This document shows, one piece after another, positions 7,802 to 16,117 of a stretch of 64,000 bases of DNA. Both the position numbers and the translations under genes were made by a program. The stretch spans positions 3,658,001 through 3,722,000 of the forward strand of contig NZ_CP054932.1 in assembly GCF_013364275.1 (NCBI RefSeq). The letters run 5' to 3'. The number at the start of each line of letters is the position of its first letter. Within the stretch, counting starts at the first letter, position 1. The DNA is from Actinomadura sp. NAK00032 (GTDB lineage Bacteria > Actinomycetota > Actinomycetes > Streptosporangiales > Streptosporangiaceae). The notes under the pieces were generated by a model, which was not told where the DNA came from, did not search any database, and worked only from the letters and a program-made list of their open reading frames with translations.

Positions 7802-9346
7802 TCAGGCGAGCGCGGTCGAGCCGGCTGCGAGCCCGGCGACGATCTCGCGGCGCAGCAGCTTGCCCGTCGGGGTGTAGGGCAGCTCGCTGCGGAACACGAC
7901 CTCGTCGGGCGTGCGGGAGCCGCGCAGCCGGGCGCGGACGAAGGCGCGCAGCTCCGCCGCCAGGTCCGCGCCCGCGGCCGCGGCCGGGCCGGCGGTTCCC
8001 GCCGGTCCGGCGGGGACGACGACGGCCACCAGGCGTTCTCCCCAGTGCGGGTCGGCCGTCCCGACGACGGCGGCCTCGCGCACCGCGCCGTGCAGCAGCA
8101 GGACGTCCTCGATCTCGGCCGGCGCGATGTTCTCGCCGCCGCGGATGATCGTGTCGTCCGCGCGTCCCTCCACGTACAGGTAGCCCTGCTCGTCGAGGCG
8201 CGCGAGGTCGCGGGTCGGGAACCAGCCGGCGGCGTCCAGCACCGACCCGAGCCCGGTGTACTCGCCGGAGACCTGCGGCCCGCGGACCCACAGCTCGCCG
8301 GTCGCGCCGGCGGGCACCGCGCGGCCGTCCTCGCCGCGGATCTCCGCCTCGACGCCGGGGACGACGCGGCCGACCGAGGCGAGGCGGTACGCCTCCCCGG
8401 CCGCCACGGCCGCGCGGTGGTCGGCGGGGCCGAGGACCGCGATCGTCGAGCTGGTCTCGGTGAGGCCGTACGCGTTGACGAAGCCCGTCGAGGGAAACGC
8501 CTCCAGGGCCCGGGTGAGCACCGGCAGCGGCATCCGGGCCCCGCCGTAGGCGAGCGAGGTGAGGCTCGGGCAGTCCGCCGGGCGGTCCCCGAGGTGCTCC
8601 ACGATCCGGGCCAGCATCGTCGGCACCACCATCGCGTGGCTGACCCGCCGGGTCCGGACCACGTCGAGCCAGCCCTCCGGCGTGAAGTCCGTCAGGTAGG
8701 CGGCCTTGCGGCCGGAGTAGGCGTTGGTGAGCACGGCGCCGATTCCGGCGATGTGGTACGGCGGGACGCTGAGGAGCGCGCAGTCGTCCGCCGCCGCCGC
8801 GTCGAACTCGACGGTCCCGAGGACGTAGGCGAGCAGGTTCGCGTGCCGCAGGACGGCGCACTTCGGCGCGGACGTCGTGCCGCTGGTGAACAGCAGGACC
8901 GCGGGGCTCTCCTCGGACGCCGCCGCCGAGGCCGCCCCCGGCGCGTCCTCGGCGCCGGGGGACGCGAGGAGGTCGAACCACTCGCCCGTGGTGATCGACG
9001 CGACCGCGTTGCCGGGCGGATCGAGGCGGTGGGACGGGTCGGTGACGAGGACGGGCGCGTCGAGGCGGGCGATCAGCTCCCGCAGGGCGGGCTCCGCCAG
9101 GCGGTAGTTGAGCGGGGCGAAGGGGACGCCGGCGCCGGCGGCGGCGAACAGCAGGGCGGGCACCGCCGGGGAGTTGACGCCGATGAACGCCAGGGTGCGG
9201 CCGCCCAGCCGCCCCAGCAGCGCGCTTCCGGCGTCGGCCACCTCGGCGAGCCGGCCGAACGTCACCGGATCGCCGGCGCCGGGCAGCAGCGCGGTGCGGC
9301 CGGCGCCCGCCTGCGCGGCCATGTCGAGGATGAGGCGGATGGTCAT
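7802..9346 (-). CDS. Acyl-CoA synthetase (AMP-forming)
   Basis: A 514-residue adenylate-forming ligase expected to activate a carboxylic acid to its CoA thioester through an acyl-AMP. Visible motifs: P-loop-like TSGTTSAPK, YGLTETSS, GELWVRGPQ, the RADDTIIRGGENIAPAEIE hinge region, and the C-terminal catalytic lysine in PTGKLLR. I place the start at ATG 9346 because GGAG lies five bases upstream; an ATG at 9370 would add eight residues without a good site. It is divergent from the thiolase-like operon, and a GACTAWTAGTC box lies 38 bases before the start. Likely substrate: the acid fed into the Ltp2/DUF35 pathway, not identifiable here. Confidence 0.92.
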   Translation of the reverse strand: MTIRLILDMAAQAGAGRTALLPGAGDPVTFGRLAEVADAGSALLGRLGGRTLAFIGVNSPAVPALLFAAAGAGVPFAPLNYRLAEPALRELIARLDAPVLVTDPSHRLDPPGNAVASITTGEWFDLLASPGAEDAPGAASAAASEESPAVLLFTSGTTSAPKCAVLRHANLLAYVLGTVEFDAAAADDCALLSVPPYHIAGIGAVLTNAYSGRKAAYLTDFTPEGWLDVVRTRRVSHAMVVPTMLARIVEHLGDRPADCPSLTSLAYGGARMPLPVLTRALEAFPSTGFVNAYGLTETSSTIAVLGPADHRAAVAAGEAYRLASVGRVVPGVEAEIRGEDGRAVPAGATGELWVRGPQVSGEYTGLGSVLDAAGWFPTRDLARLDEQGYLYVEGRADDTIIRGGENIAPAEIEDVLLLHGAVREAAVVGTADPHWGERLVAVVVPAGPAGTAGPAAAAGADLAAELRAFVRARLRGSRTPDEVVFRSELPYTPTGKLLRREIVAGLAAGSTALA

Positions 9347-9383
9347 GCGGACTCCATGGCTCGTCATCACCCAAGCTTTCTTG

Positions 9384-9394
9384 AACTATTAGTC
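9384..9394 (-). promoter_or_regulatory. CTAWTAG box before acyl-CoA ligase (site 3)
   Basis: AACTATTAGTC on the plus strand; the 9-base core ACTATTAGT is palindromic around its centre. Read on the minus strand it is GACTAATAGTT, about 40 bases before the ligase start, where a -10 element is expected. Eleven bases (GTGACTAATAG, minus strand) are identical to site 1. Confidence 0.45.
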
Positions 9395-9563
9395 ACTCAT
9401 GATGGTCACACAGCGGCCGTCGGAGCGCCAGCCCTCCGGCCCGCGTTCCGGTGGCGACGGGTGCCGATCTCCCAGGATCGAGCGGCGACAGTCGCCGATT
9501 AGCAGGGGTTTCACAACGCCGCCCCGTCGTGGGGCAATCCCGCGATCACGGGGAAATGCCCCC

Positions 9564-9596
9564 TTGACAGGCCCGAAATCGATAAGTCTAATAGTG
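9564..9596 (+). promoter_or_regulatory. Promoter with CTAWTAG box (site 4)
   Basis: TTGACA (9564-9569), a 17-base spacer and TCTAAT (9587-9592) make the best promoter in the region, about 50 bases before the thiolase-like gene. The box GTCTAATAGTG (9586-9596) sits on the -10. Confidence 0.6.
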
Positions 9597-9647
9597 CATA
9601 GCTGCTAGTGATCTACAGCACATCGCCCGACCCCCTAGGAGTTACGA

Positions 9648-10811
9648 GTGAGGGCATCGAACCGCCGGGCCGTCATCGCCGGGGTGCACAACACCCGCCA
9701 GGCGCGCCGCCTGGAGGAGGAGACCTCCCGCAGCCTCATGGTCACGGCGGTCCGCGGCGCGCTGGACGACGCCGGGCTGGCCCTGTCCGACGTCGACGGC
9801 GTCAGCGCCATGGCCGACAGCACGTCCCTGATCTACGACCTCGGCGCCGGGCCGGCCTGGCAGGGCCAGGACTTCGGCGCCGGCATGTTCGCCGAGGCCG
9901 CCGCCGCCGTCGAGAAGGGCTACGCCGAGGTCGTCGTGCTGGTGGCCGCCCAGGCCGGCGGCTACACCGACCGCGCGGCGACCGCGCCCTGGACCCGTCC
10001 GGAGAACGAGTTCGTCGCCCCCTGGGGCATGTTCACCGCCGCCGAGTTCGCGCTCATCGCGCGCCGCCACATGGAGATCTTCGGGACGACCCGCGAGCAG
10101 ATGTCGCGGGTCGCGGCCACCATCCGCAACAACGGCGACCGCAACCCGGAGGCCGTCTACTACGGGCGGGGCCCCTTCAAACCCGCGGACATCACGGCGT
10201 CCCGCCCCATCGCCGAGCCCTTCCACCTGCTCGACTGCGCCATGACGTCGGAGGGCGGCTGCGCCGCCGTCATCACCACCGCCGAGCGGGCCCGCTCCCT
10301 GCGCCGCCCCCCGGTCCACGTGCTCGGCGCCGGGGTCGACTTCTTCGGCCCGTCCTACCAGTTCCCGCCGAGCTGGGACCTGCGCGGCCGGCGCGACGCG
10401 CCGTCCAACGGGTGGGCCGGCCGCCGCGCCGGCGACCTCGCCTTCCGGCAGGCGGGCCTCGACCGCGCCGACGTGGACGTGCTGGAGCTCTACGACCCGT
10501 TCTCGTTCGAGATCATCCGCCAGCTGGAGGCGCTGCGGTTCTGCCCCGAGGGGGAGGGCGGCCCGTTCGTCGAGGACGGACGCATCGAGCTGACCGGCAG
10601 CCATCCCGTCACCACCGACGGCGGCCTGATGTCGTTCAGCCACGCGGGCGCCAACCCCCAGATGATGCAGCGCGTCATCCGCGGCGTCCAGCAGCTGCGC
10701 GGCGACGCCGGGCCGCTGCAGGTGCCCGGCGCGCACGTCGCCCTGTGCACCACCGGCGGAGCCGGCGCCCTGTTCACCGGCGTGATCCTGTTGGGAGACG
10801 ACCTGCCATGA
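9648..10811 (+). CDS. Thiolase-fold lipid-transfer-type protein (Ltp2-like)
   Basis: A 387-residue member of the SCP2-thiolase/Ltp group. Some of these, with a DUF35 partner, are retro-aldolases that cleave side chains from steroid-CoA thioesters (Ltp2) rather than condensing enzymes. The thiolase His of the usual EL-H-D motif is Tyr here (ELYDPFSF, Y282), as reported for Ltp2 aldolases. A His (H332, SFSHAGANP) follows 50 residues later, where Ltp2 may carry a second Tyr. GTG 9648 is chosen for its GGAG six bases upstream. It overlaps the DUF35 gene by 4 bases (ATGA), supporting a complex. The substrate is unknown. Confidence 0.8.
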   Translation: MRASNRRAVIAGVHNTRQARRLEEETSRSLMVTAVRGALDDAGLALSDVDGVSAMADSTSLIYDLGAGPAWQGQDFGAGMFAEAAAAVEKGYAEVVVLVAAQAGGYTDRAATAPWTRPENEFVAPWGMFTAAEFALIARRHMEIFGTTREQMSRVAATIRNNGDRNPEAVYYGRGPFKPADITASRPIAEPFHLLDCAMTSEGGCAAVITTAERARSLRRPPVHVLGAGVDFFGPSYQFPPSWDLRGRRDAPSNGWAGRRAGDLAFRQAGLDRADVDVLELYDPFSFEIIRQLEALRFCPEGEGGPFVEDGRIELTGSHPVTTDGGLMSFSHAGANPQMMQRVIRGVQQLRGDAGPLQVPGAHVALCTTGGAGALFTGVILLGDDLP

Positions 10812-11227
10812 CGACCCGGCTGCGAGCCCAGACCCGCGACCTCCCGCACGCCGTCCCCGGCGAGGTGACCGCCCCCTTCTGGGAGGGGTGCGCGCGGGGC
10901 GAGTTGCTGTTCCAGCGCTGCGGCCGGTGCCGCGCGATCACCTTCCCGCCGAGCGAGCACTGCCGCGGGTGCCTGGCCCGCGAGCAGGTCTGGGAGGCCA
11001 GCGCCGGACGCGGGACCCTCTACAGCTGGACGGTCGTCCACCGGCCGGTCACGCCCGCGTTCGAAGCGCCCTACGCCGCCGCGATCGTCACCCTCGGCGA
11101 GGGCTACCAGATGCTGACCAACGTCATCGACGCCGCACCCGAGGACCTGCGCGCCGACCTGCCCGTCCAGGTGTCGTTCCGGCGCGCCGGAAGCGACCTC
11201 TGGCTCCCCTACTTCGTCCCCGCCTGA
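10808..11227 (+). CDS. DUF35 Zn-ribbon/OB-fold protein, Ltp partner
   Basis: A 139-residue protein with an N-terminal helix that docks to partners (EVTAPFWEGCARGEL), a rubredoxin-like zinc ribbon formed by CGRC and CRGC, and a C-terminal OB fold (GRGTLYSWTVVHRPV onward) that binds acyl-CoA in characterised members. DUF35 proteins form complexes with Ltp-type thiolases or hydratases in steroid and polyketide metabolism. The ATGA overlap with the preceding gene makes co-translation, and probably complex formation, likely. Confidence 0.9.
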   Translation: MTTRLRAQTRDLPHAVPGEVTAPFWEGCARGELLFQRCGRCRAITFPPSEHCRGCLAREQVWEASAGRGTLYSWTVVHRPVTPAFEAPYAAAIVTLGEGYQMLTNVIDAAPEDLRADLPVQVSFRRAGSDLWLPYFVPA

Positions 11228-11256
11228 CCCCGGAAGACCGAGCGAAGGGTTCCCCC

Positions 11257-12603
11257 ATGCACAAGGACGACTTGATCCTCATCAGCGTCGACGACCACAT
11301 CGCCGAGCCCGCCGACATGTTCGAGGCCCACGTCCCGCAGAAGTACCGGGACCGGATGCCGCGCGTCGTCCTCGAACCGGACGGCGTGCAGCAGTGGTAC
11401 TACGGCGACCTCCGGGGCCGCAACATGGGGCTCAACGCGGTCGCCGGCAAGCCCCGGGAGATGTACAACATCGACGCCAGCAGCTACGACGAGATGCGTC
11501 CCGGCTGCTTCAACGTCGACGAGCGCGTCCGCGACATGAACGCCGGCGGGCAGCTCGCCGGGCTGAACTTCCCGAACTGGACGGGCTTCTCCGGCCAGGT
11601 CCTGAACCAGGGCCCGGACCGCGAGACCAACCTCGTCATGATCAAGGCGTACAACGACTGGCACGTCGACGAGTGGTGCGGCGCCTACCCCGGCCGGTTC
11701 ATCCCGTGCGGGATCCTCCCGCTGTTCGACGTCGACGAGGCCGCCAAGGAGATCCGCCGGCTCGCCGCCAAGGGATGCCACGCGGTGACGTTCTCGGAGA
11801 ACCCCGAGGCGCTGAAGATGCCCAGCATCCACACCAGGTACTGGTATCCGCTGTTCGAGGCGGCCAGCGAGTGCAAGACCGTGCTGTGCACGCACATCGG
11901 GTCGTCCTCGCGCGCGCCGATGTTCTCCAGCGACGCGCCCGCGAGCGTGGCCATGACCGGGTCGTCCATCATGAGCGCCTACACGCTGCTCGAACTGGTC
12001 TGGGCCGAGTTCTGGGGAGACTTCCCCGAGCTGCGGTTCTCGCTGACCGAGGGCGACATCGGCTGGATCCCGTACTTCCTCTGGCGGGCCGAGCACGTGC
12101 AGAACCGGCACTCGGGCTGGACGAAGGCGACGTTCCCGCGCGGCTACGACGGCCCGTCCGACGTGTTCAACAGGCACATCCACACGTGCTTCATCGCCGA
12201 CAAGGTCGGCCCGAAGGTCCTCGACTGGCTCAACACCGACATGGTCTGCTGGGAGTCGGACTACCCGCACTCCGACAGCAACTGGCCGTTCGCGCCCGAG
12301 GACGTCATGGAGACCCTCGGCCACCTCGACGACGCGGTCATCGACAAGATCACCCACGAGAACGCGATGGCGGCCTACTCCTTCGACCCGTTCCGGCACA
12401 TCCCGAAGGAGAACGCCCGCGCCGGGCACCTGCGCTCGCAGGCGACGGACGTCGACGTCGTCACGCACGTCGGGCGCGAGGCGAGCCAGCGCGACCTGGA
12501 CGCCTGGGCGCGGATGACGAGCTTCGCCCACGCGCACCCGGCGAAGGTCACCGGGGACGCCGACATCTCCGGGCGCGCCGAGAAGCTCGGCGAGAACGTC
12601 TAG
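11257..12603 (+). CDS. COG2159 amidohydrolase-family protein
   Basis: A 448-residue TIM-barrel amidohydrolase of the ACMSD/COG2159 type, a group that includes metal-dependent decarboxylases and C-C or C-N hydrolases. Metal-ligand candidates: DDHIAEP near residue 13 (a DxH-like motif replaced by D-D-H), CTHIGSS in the middle, and ESDYPHSD near the C-terminal third. GAAGGG precedes ATG 11257. In actinobacterial catabolic clusters such proteins often occur with Ltp/DUF35 pairs; whether this one decarboxylates or hydrolyses a ring product cannot be told from sequence. Confidence 0.85.
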   Translation: MHKDDLILISVDDHIAEPADMFEAHVPQKYRDRMPRVVLEPDGVQQWYYGDLRGRNMGLNAVAGKPREMYNIDASSYDEMRPGCFNVDERVRDMNAGGQLAGLNFPNWTGFSGQVLNQGPDRETNLVMIKAYNDWHVDEWCGAYPGRFIPCGILPLFDVDEAAKEIRRLAAKGCHAVTFSENPEALKMPSIHTRYWYPLFEAASECKTVLCTHIGSSSRAPMFSSDAPASVAMTGSSIMSAYTLLELVWAEFWGDFPELRFSLTEGDIGWIPYFLWRAEHVQNRHSGWTKATFPRGYDGPSDVFNRHIHTCFIADKVGPKVLDWLNTDMVCWESDYPHSDSNWPFAPEDVMETLGHLDDAVIDKITHENAMAAYSFDPFRHIPKENARAGHLRSQATDVDVVTHVGREASQRDLDAWARMTSFAHAHPAKVTGDADISGRAEKLGENV

Positions 12604-12612
12604 GGACGCGCG

Positions 12613-12933
12613 ATGGGCAAGAGCCTGTGCGTGCCGCCGCGACCGGGTGAGCTGTGCGCGCCCATCCGGCTGCGGCTGCCCGGCGACCACTCGACACAGC
12701 AGCTGACGTCCCGGCACCGCGTGACCGGCGTCGAGACGGACGGCGGCGCGGTCGTCGTCCGGGTGGAGATCACCGACCCGGCGACGTCCCGGCCGATCGA
12801 CGTCCGGTTCGACGTCGTCCCGCCGGGGGAGCGGCCCACCGCGCGGTCGGTGCTGCTCGGCACCGCCGACCTCGCCGCCGGGCCCGCCGAGGTCTACGGC
12901 ACCTACCTGGGAGTGGTCGCCGATGAGAACTAG
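12613..12933 (+). CDS. Hypothetical protein, catabolic operon
   Basis: A 106-residue protein with no family I recognise. It starts 10 bases after the amidohydrolase stop and 28 bases before the DoxX gene, so it belongs to the same transcript. The sequence is rich in beta-prone stretches (GAVVVRVEITDPATSRPIDV, RFDVVPPG) and has no signal peptide or membrane helix, suggesting a small beta-sheet cytoplasmic protein. Two cysteines lie near the start (C6, C15). Confidence 0.6.
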   Translation: MGKSLCVPPRPGELCAPIRLRLPGDHSTQQLTSRHRVTGVETDGGAVVVRVEITDPATSRPIDVRFDVVPPGERPTARSVLLGTADLAAGPAEVYGTYLGVVADEN

Positions 12934-12960
12934 GGGCCGGACGGCGAAGAGGAACAGGGC

Positions 12961-13470
12961 ATGGAGGTAGACCTCGGCGCGCTGATCGTCCGGCTGGCGC
13001 TCGGGCCGATGCTGATGGTGCACGGCTGGAACAAGGTCTTCGGGCCGGGCGGGCTCGCGGGGACCACCCGCTGGTTCGCCGGCCTCGGCCTCCGGCCGGC
13101 GTGGCTGCACGCGCGGCTGGCGGCCGGGACCGAGCTCGGCGCCGGGCTCCTGATGACGCTCGGGTTCCTGGCCGGCCCGGCGGCCGCGGCGTTCGTCGGC
13201 CTGATGACCGTCGCGGCCCTGACCGACCACCGCGGCAAGGGCTACTTCGTCTTCAAGGGCGGCTGCGAGTACACCGTCCTCGTCGCGATGGTCGCCGTGG
13301 GCCTGGCGGTGCTGGGCCCGGGCGGCTACTCCGCGGACGCGCTGCTGGACGTCGATCTGGCCGGCCCGCTGTGGGGGGCGCTGGCCCTGGTCGCGGGCCT
13401 GGCCGCCGGCGTCGGGCTGCTCCTCGCGGCGCGGCGCCCGGAGAGGGAGGCGAAGGCCCCGGCCGGCTGA
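12961..13470 (+). CDS. DoxX-family membrane protein
   Basis: A 169-residue protein with four predicted membrane helices. It opens with DLGALIVRLALGPMLMVHGWNK, characteristic of DoxX/DoxD-like proteins, and the conserved FAGLGL segment follows. Family members sit in the cytoplasmic membrane and have been linked to quinone-coupled oxidation or redox stress, but most are uncharacterised. AGAGGA lies upstream of ATG 12961. It closes the rightward operon, ending 5 bases from the convergent amidohydrolase gene. Confidence 0.85.
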   Translation: MEVDLGALIVRLALGPMLMVHGWNKVFGPGGLAGTTRWFAGLGLRPAWLHARLAAGTELGAGLLMTLGFLAGPAAAAFVGLMTVAALTDHRGKGYFVFKGGCEYTVLVAMVAVGLAVLGPGGYSADALLDVDLAGPLWGALALVAGLAAGVGLLLAARRPEREAKAPAG

Positions 13471-13475
13471 GCCGG

Positions 13476-14879
13476 TCACTCCCCGGCGAGGCGGCCGCCC
13501 GCGATGGTCGCCCGGACAACGCCGGCCGACAGCCGGCGCAGCGCCTCCTTGAGCGGGACGTGCAGCAGCACCAGGTCGGCGGCCTCTCCGACGGACACCC
13601 GCCGGGGAGGCCCGCCGGGGTCGTCCGGCCCGGTGAGGAGGGAGCGCAGCGCCGCCTTCGCCGGAACGGTCTCGTCGCGGCCGACGACCGCGCCCGAGCG
13701 GGCGGTGCGTTCGGCGGCGGCGGCCATCACGGCCCAGGGGTCGAGCGGCCCGTAGGGCGCGTCGCTGGACAGCGCGACCGGCACCCCGGCGGCGAGCAGG
13801 CTCCGGCACCGGTACAGGTCGGGCACGTCCCCGGCCGGGACGCCGCGCAGGTAGTCGTCCCCGCGGTCGGCGAGGAACCCCGGCTGCGTGACGACCCGCA
13901 GCCCGCGCCGCGCCAGCTCCGCGACGGTCTCCGCCGGCACGAGCGCCGCGTGCTCGACGCGGTCGCCGTCCAGGGTGCCGGCGTCCTCGAAGGCGGCGAG
14001 CAGGAGCAGCAGCGCCTCGCGGGTGACGCAGTGCACGGCGACGGGGCGGCCGTGCCCGTGCACGAGCCTGATCCTCTCGACCAGGTCATCGAGCGGCGGC
14101 AGTCCCGAATCCGCCAGGACGATCTTGTAGGGGCCGGTGCTGAGGCGCGGGTGCGGGCCCGTCCGGGCGTCCGGCGGCAGCCCCAGGAGGTGGACGCGCT
14201 GGGGGAGCGACCCGTCGGACACGGCGGCCTCGATCGAGGCGACCGCCTCCGTGCCGAGGTCGGGCGTCGCGTCGGTGACGGCGGTCAGGCCGAGCCGTGC
14301 CAGCTCCCGTCCCACCGCGCCCAGATCCACCGGACGGGCGGCCGGAAGGCGCGTGCGCAGCCAGCCGTCCGCACGCCAGAGCCGCCCGGTGGGACGTCCC
14401 GCCGCGTCCCGCTCGATGCCGGGATGATCGGCGGAGCCGAGGCTGGCCGCGCGCACGGCCGCCGAGTTGAGGATCCACAGCGCCCCGCTGCGGTGCTGGA
14501 CCCGCACCGGGCCGTCCGGCCGCAACGCGTCGAGGACGGCGGCGTCCAGGTCCCCGGCGACGCTCTCGGCGTAGCCGACGCCGCGCACCCACCCGTGCTC
14601 GTCCGGCACCGCGTCCCGCAGCACCGCCGCGAGCCGGTCCGGCCCGGTCACCTCGGGCGGCCCGCACAGGACCGAGCGCCGCCGCGCCGCCAGCGCGTGC
14701 AGATGCAGGTGGTGGTCGCACAGGCCGGGGAGCAGCGCACCGCCGCCGCACTCCAGGACTTGCTCGCCCGGCCGCCGCGCCAGCGCGCCGCCCATCTCGG
14801 TGATCCGGCCGCCGGACACACGGACGTCGGCGCGCTCCCGCCCGCCGGTCTCGGCGCCGCGCAGCAGCAGCCCGCTCAC
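13476..14879 (-). CDS. YtcJ-like amidohydrolase
   Basis: A 467-residue metal-dependent amidohydrolase. Visible features: N-terminal beta domain (LLLRGAE, GGGALLPGLCDHHLHLHA), the HxH-like metal site in DHHLHLH, the lower-strand VAVHCV and VEHAAL histidines, and the SSDAPYGPLDP aspartate near residue ~380. The overall pattern matches YtcJ/imidazolonepropionase-type hydrolases of unknown substrate. GTG 14879 overlaps the stop of the upstream CoA-transferase (GTGA), so the two genes form a coupled leftward operon. Confidence 0.85.
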   Translation of the reverse strand: MSGLLLRGAETGGRERADVRVSGGRITEMGGALARRPGEQVLECGGGALLPGLCDHHLHLHALAARRRSVLCGPPEVTGPDRLAAVLRDAVPDEHGWVRGVGYAESVAGDLDAAVLDALRPDGPVRVQHRSGALWILNSAAVRAASLGSADHPGIERDAAGRPTGRLWRADGWLRTRLPAARPVDLGAVGRELARLGLTAVTDATPDLGTEAVASIEAAVSDGSLPQRVHLLGLPPDARTGPHPRLSTGPYKIVLADSGLPPLDDLVERIRLVHGHGRPVAVHCVTREALLLLLAAFEDAGTLDGDRVEHAALVPAETVAELARRGLRVVTQPGFLADRGDDYLRGVPAGDVPDLYRCRSLLAAGVPVALSSDAPYGPLDPWAVMAAAAERTARSGAVVGRDETVPAKAALRSLLTGPDDPGGPPRRVSVGEAADLVLLHVPLKEALRRLSAGVVRATIAGGRLAGE

Positions 14880-16093
14880 GGGACGGGGACGCCGAGGCCG
14901 GCCAGCACCTCGGCGGTGTCCCGCCCCATCGCGGGGGCCGTACCCGGCGGTTCGCGCCGTGCCGGCTCGGCGACCGGCACGCCCTCCACGAACCACGAAC
15001 CACCGCGCTGGACGGCCTCCGCGCTCGCCACCGGATCCCCGCCCGGAAGGGTCGCGGCGACCACGCCGGCCATGGCGACGTCCCACAGGACACCGCCGCC
15101 GCCGGGCGGCGCGCCGGCGGCGAGCGCGGCGGCGGCCAACCCGGTGAGAGGGTCGGCGATGGCGTCGCCGCAGAACAGCGGGGCCATGTCCCGGTCCCGG
15201 CAGACGAGGCCGGCGGCGGCGGCCACGTCGTCGCCGAAGCCGATCCGGTCGTGCGCCCGCCCGTACGCCGTGATCGACACCCAGGTGGTCCCGGCGGCGA
15301 CCGCGGCCTCGGCGTCGAGGCCGAACCGGGCGAGCGCACGGGGCCGGGACGCCTCGATGACGATGTCGGCCGCGTCCACGAGCGCTTCCAGCGCCCGGCG
15401 CCCGGCGGGCTCCGCCGGGTCGAGCACCACCGAGCGGTGCCCGGCGTGCAGCAGGTCGTAGAAGCCGGAGTGGCCCCGGCGCGCACCGTCCGGGCGGGCC
15501 GGTGTCTCGACCTTGACGACGCGGGCGCCGGCCGAACCGAGCAGGTGCGCGCACAGCGGGCCCGCCCACAGCGCGCTGAAGTCGACCACCAGCGCGCCCT
15601 CCACCGACCGGGGCGCCCCCGGCGCCGGGACGCGCGCCGGCCACCCGGCGACGGGCCCGGCGGCGACCCCCAGCAGCCCGGCGCGTTCGGCCAGCTCCGC
15701 GCCGGTGTGCGCCCGCAGCCAGGGAACGAGCACCGGCCACGGATCACCGTCCACGCGGGCCTCAGCGAGGGCGCCGAGGAGCGCGGGATCGTCGGGCCGC
15801 GCGCAGGACACGGCGGCCCACCCGTCCGCCGTCGGGAGCAGCCGGCAGGCGCCGCCCGGAGACGTGCGGCCCCGCCGCCGGTGCCCGGTGAAGGCGGCGC
15901 GCTCGGACAGCAGCCGCGCTCCGTCCACCCCGAAACGCTCGCCCAGCCGGGCGGCCACCGCCGCCGCGTTCCCGGGCGGCACGAGAGGCGGCCCGCCCGC
16001 CGCGCCGCACAGCGGCACCACCCCGGACGACGCCCAGCCCGCCGAAGCCTCCGGCCCGCTCATCGGCCACGACGCGTCCCCACCCGGCGGCAT
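14876..16093 (-). CDS. CaiB/BaiF CoA-transferase with rearranged domain order
   Basis: A class III CoA-transferase of about 405 residues with unusual order. The part resembling the normal N-terminal Rossmann fold (EGALVVDFSALWAGPLCAHL) begins only near residue 165, and the catalytic Asp is D314 in ADPLTG. The first ~150 residues resemble the C-terminal part of a CaiB domain (RRGRTSPGGACRLLPTADGW). So the protein looks like a tandem CaiB whose first N-half was lost, or a circular permutation. The start could be ATG 16093 or 16063; neither has a clear ribosome-binding site. It is divergent from the crotonase gene with only ~24 bases between starts. Confidence 0.8.
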   Translation of the reverse strand: MPPGGDASWPMSGPEASAGWASSGVVPLCGAAGGPPLVPPGNAAAVAARLGERFGVDGARLLSERAAFTGHRRRGRTSPGGACRLLPTADGWAAVSCARPDDPALLGALAEARVDGDPWPVLVPWLRAHTGAELAERAGLLGVAAGPVAGWPARVPAPGAPRSVEGALVVDFSALWAGPLCAHLLGSAGARVVKVETPARPDGARRGHSGFYDLLHAGHRSVVLDPAEPAGRRALEALVDAADIVIEASRPRALARFGLDAEAAVAAGTTWVSITAYGRAHDRIGFGDDVAAAAGLVCRDRDMAPLFCGDAIADPLTGLAAAALAAGAPPGGGGVLWDVAMAGVVAATLPGGDPVASAEAVQRGGSWFVEGVPVAEPARREPPGTAPAMGRDTAEVLAGLGVPVP

Positions 16094-16117
16094 GGCCTGA
16101 CGATACACTCCGGGCCC

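Larger units (their letters stand above)
9347..9647. other. Divergent promoter region, ligase / thiolase operon
   Basis: A 301-base gap with no gene. It holds two copies of the GACTAWTAGTC-like box, one close to each divergent gene (9384-9394 and 9586-9596), and a recognisable promoter for the rightward operon. The AT-rich patches contrast with the surrounding coding DNA. Confidence 0.6.

Noticed and set aside
11209..13809. Very long minus-strand frame across the amidohydrolase, small gene and DoxX gene
   Set aside because: It covers three supported plus-strand genes, has low-complexity composition and no start signal; a shadow of codon bias.
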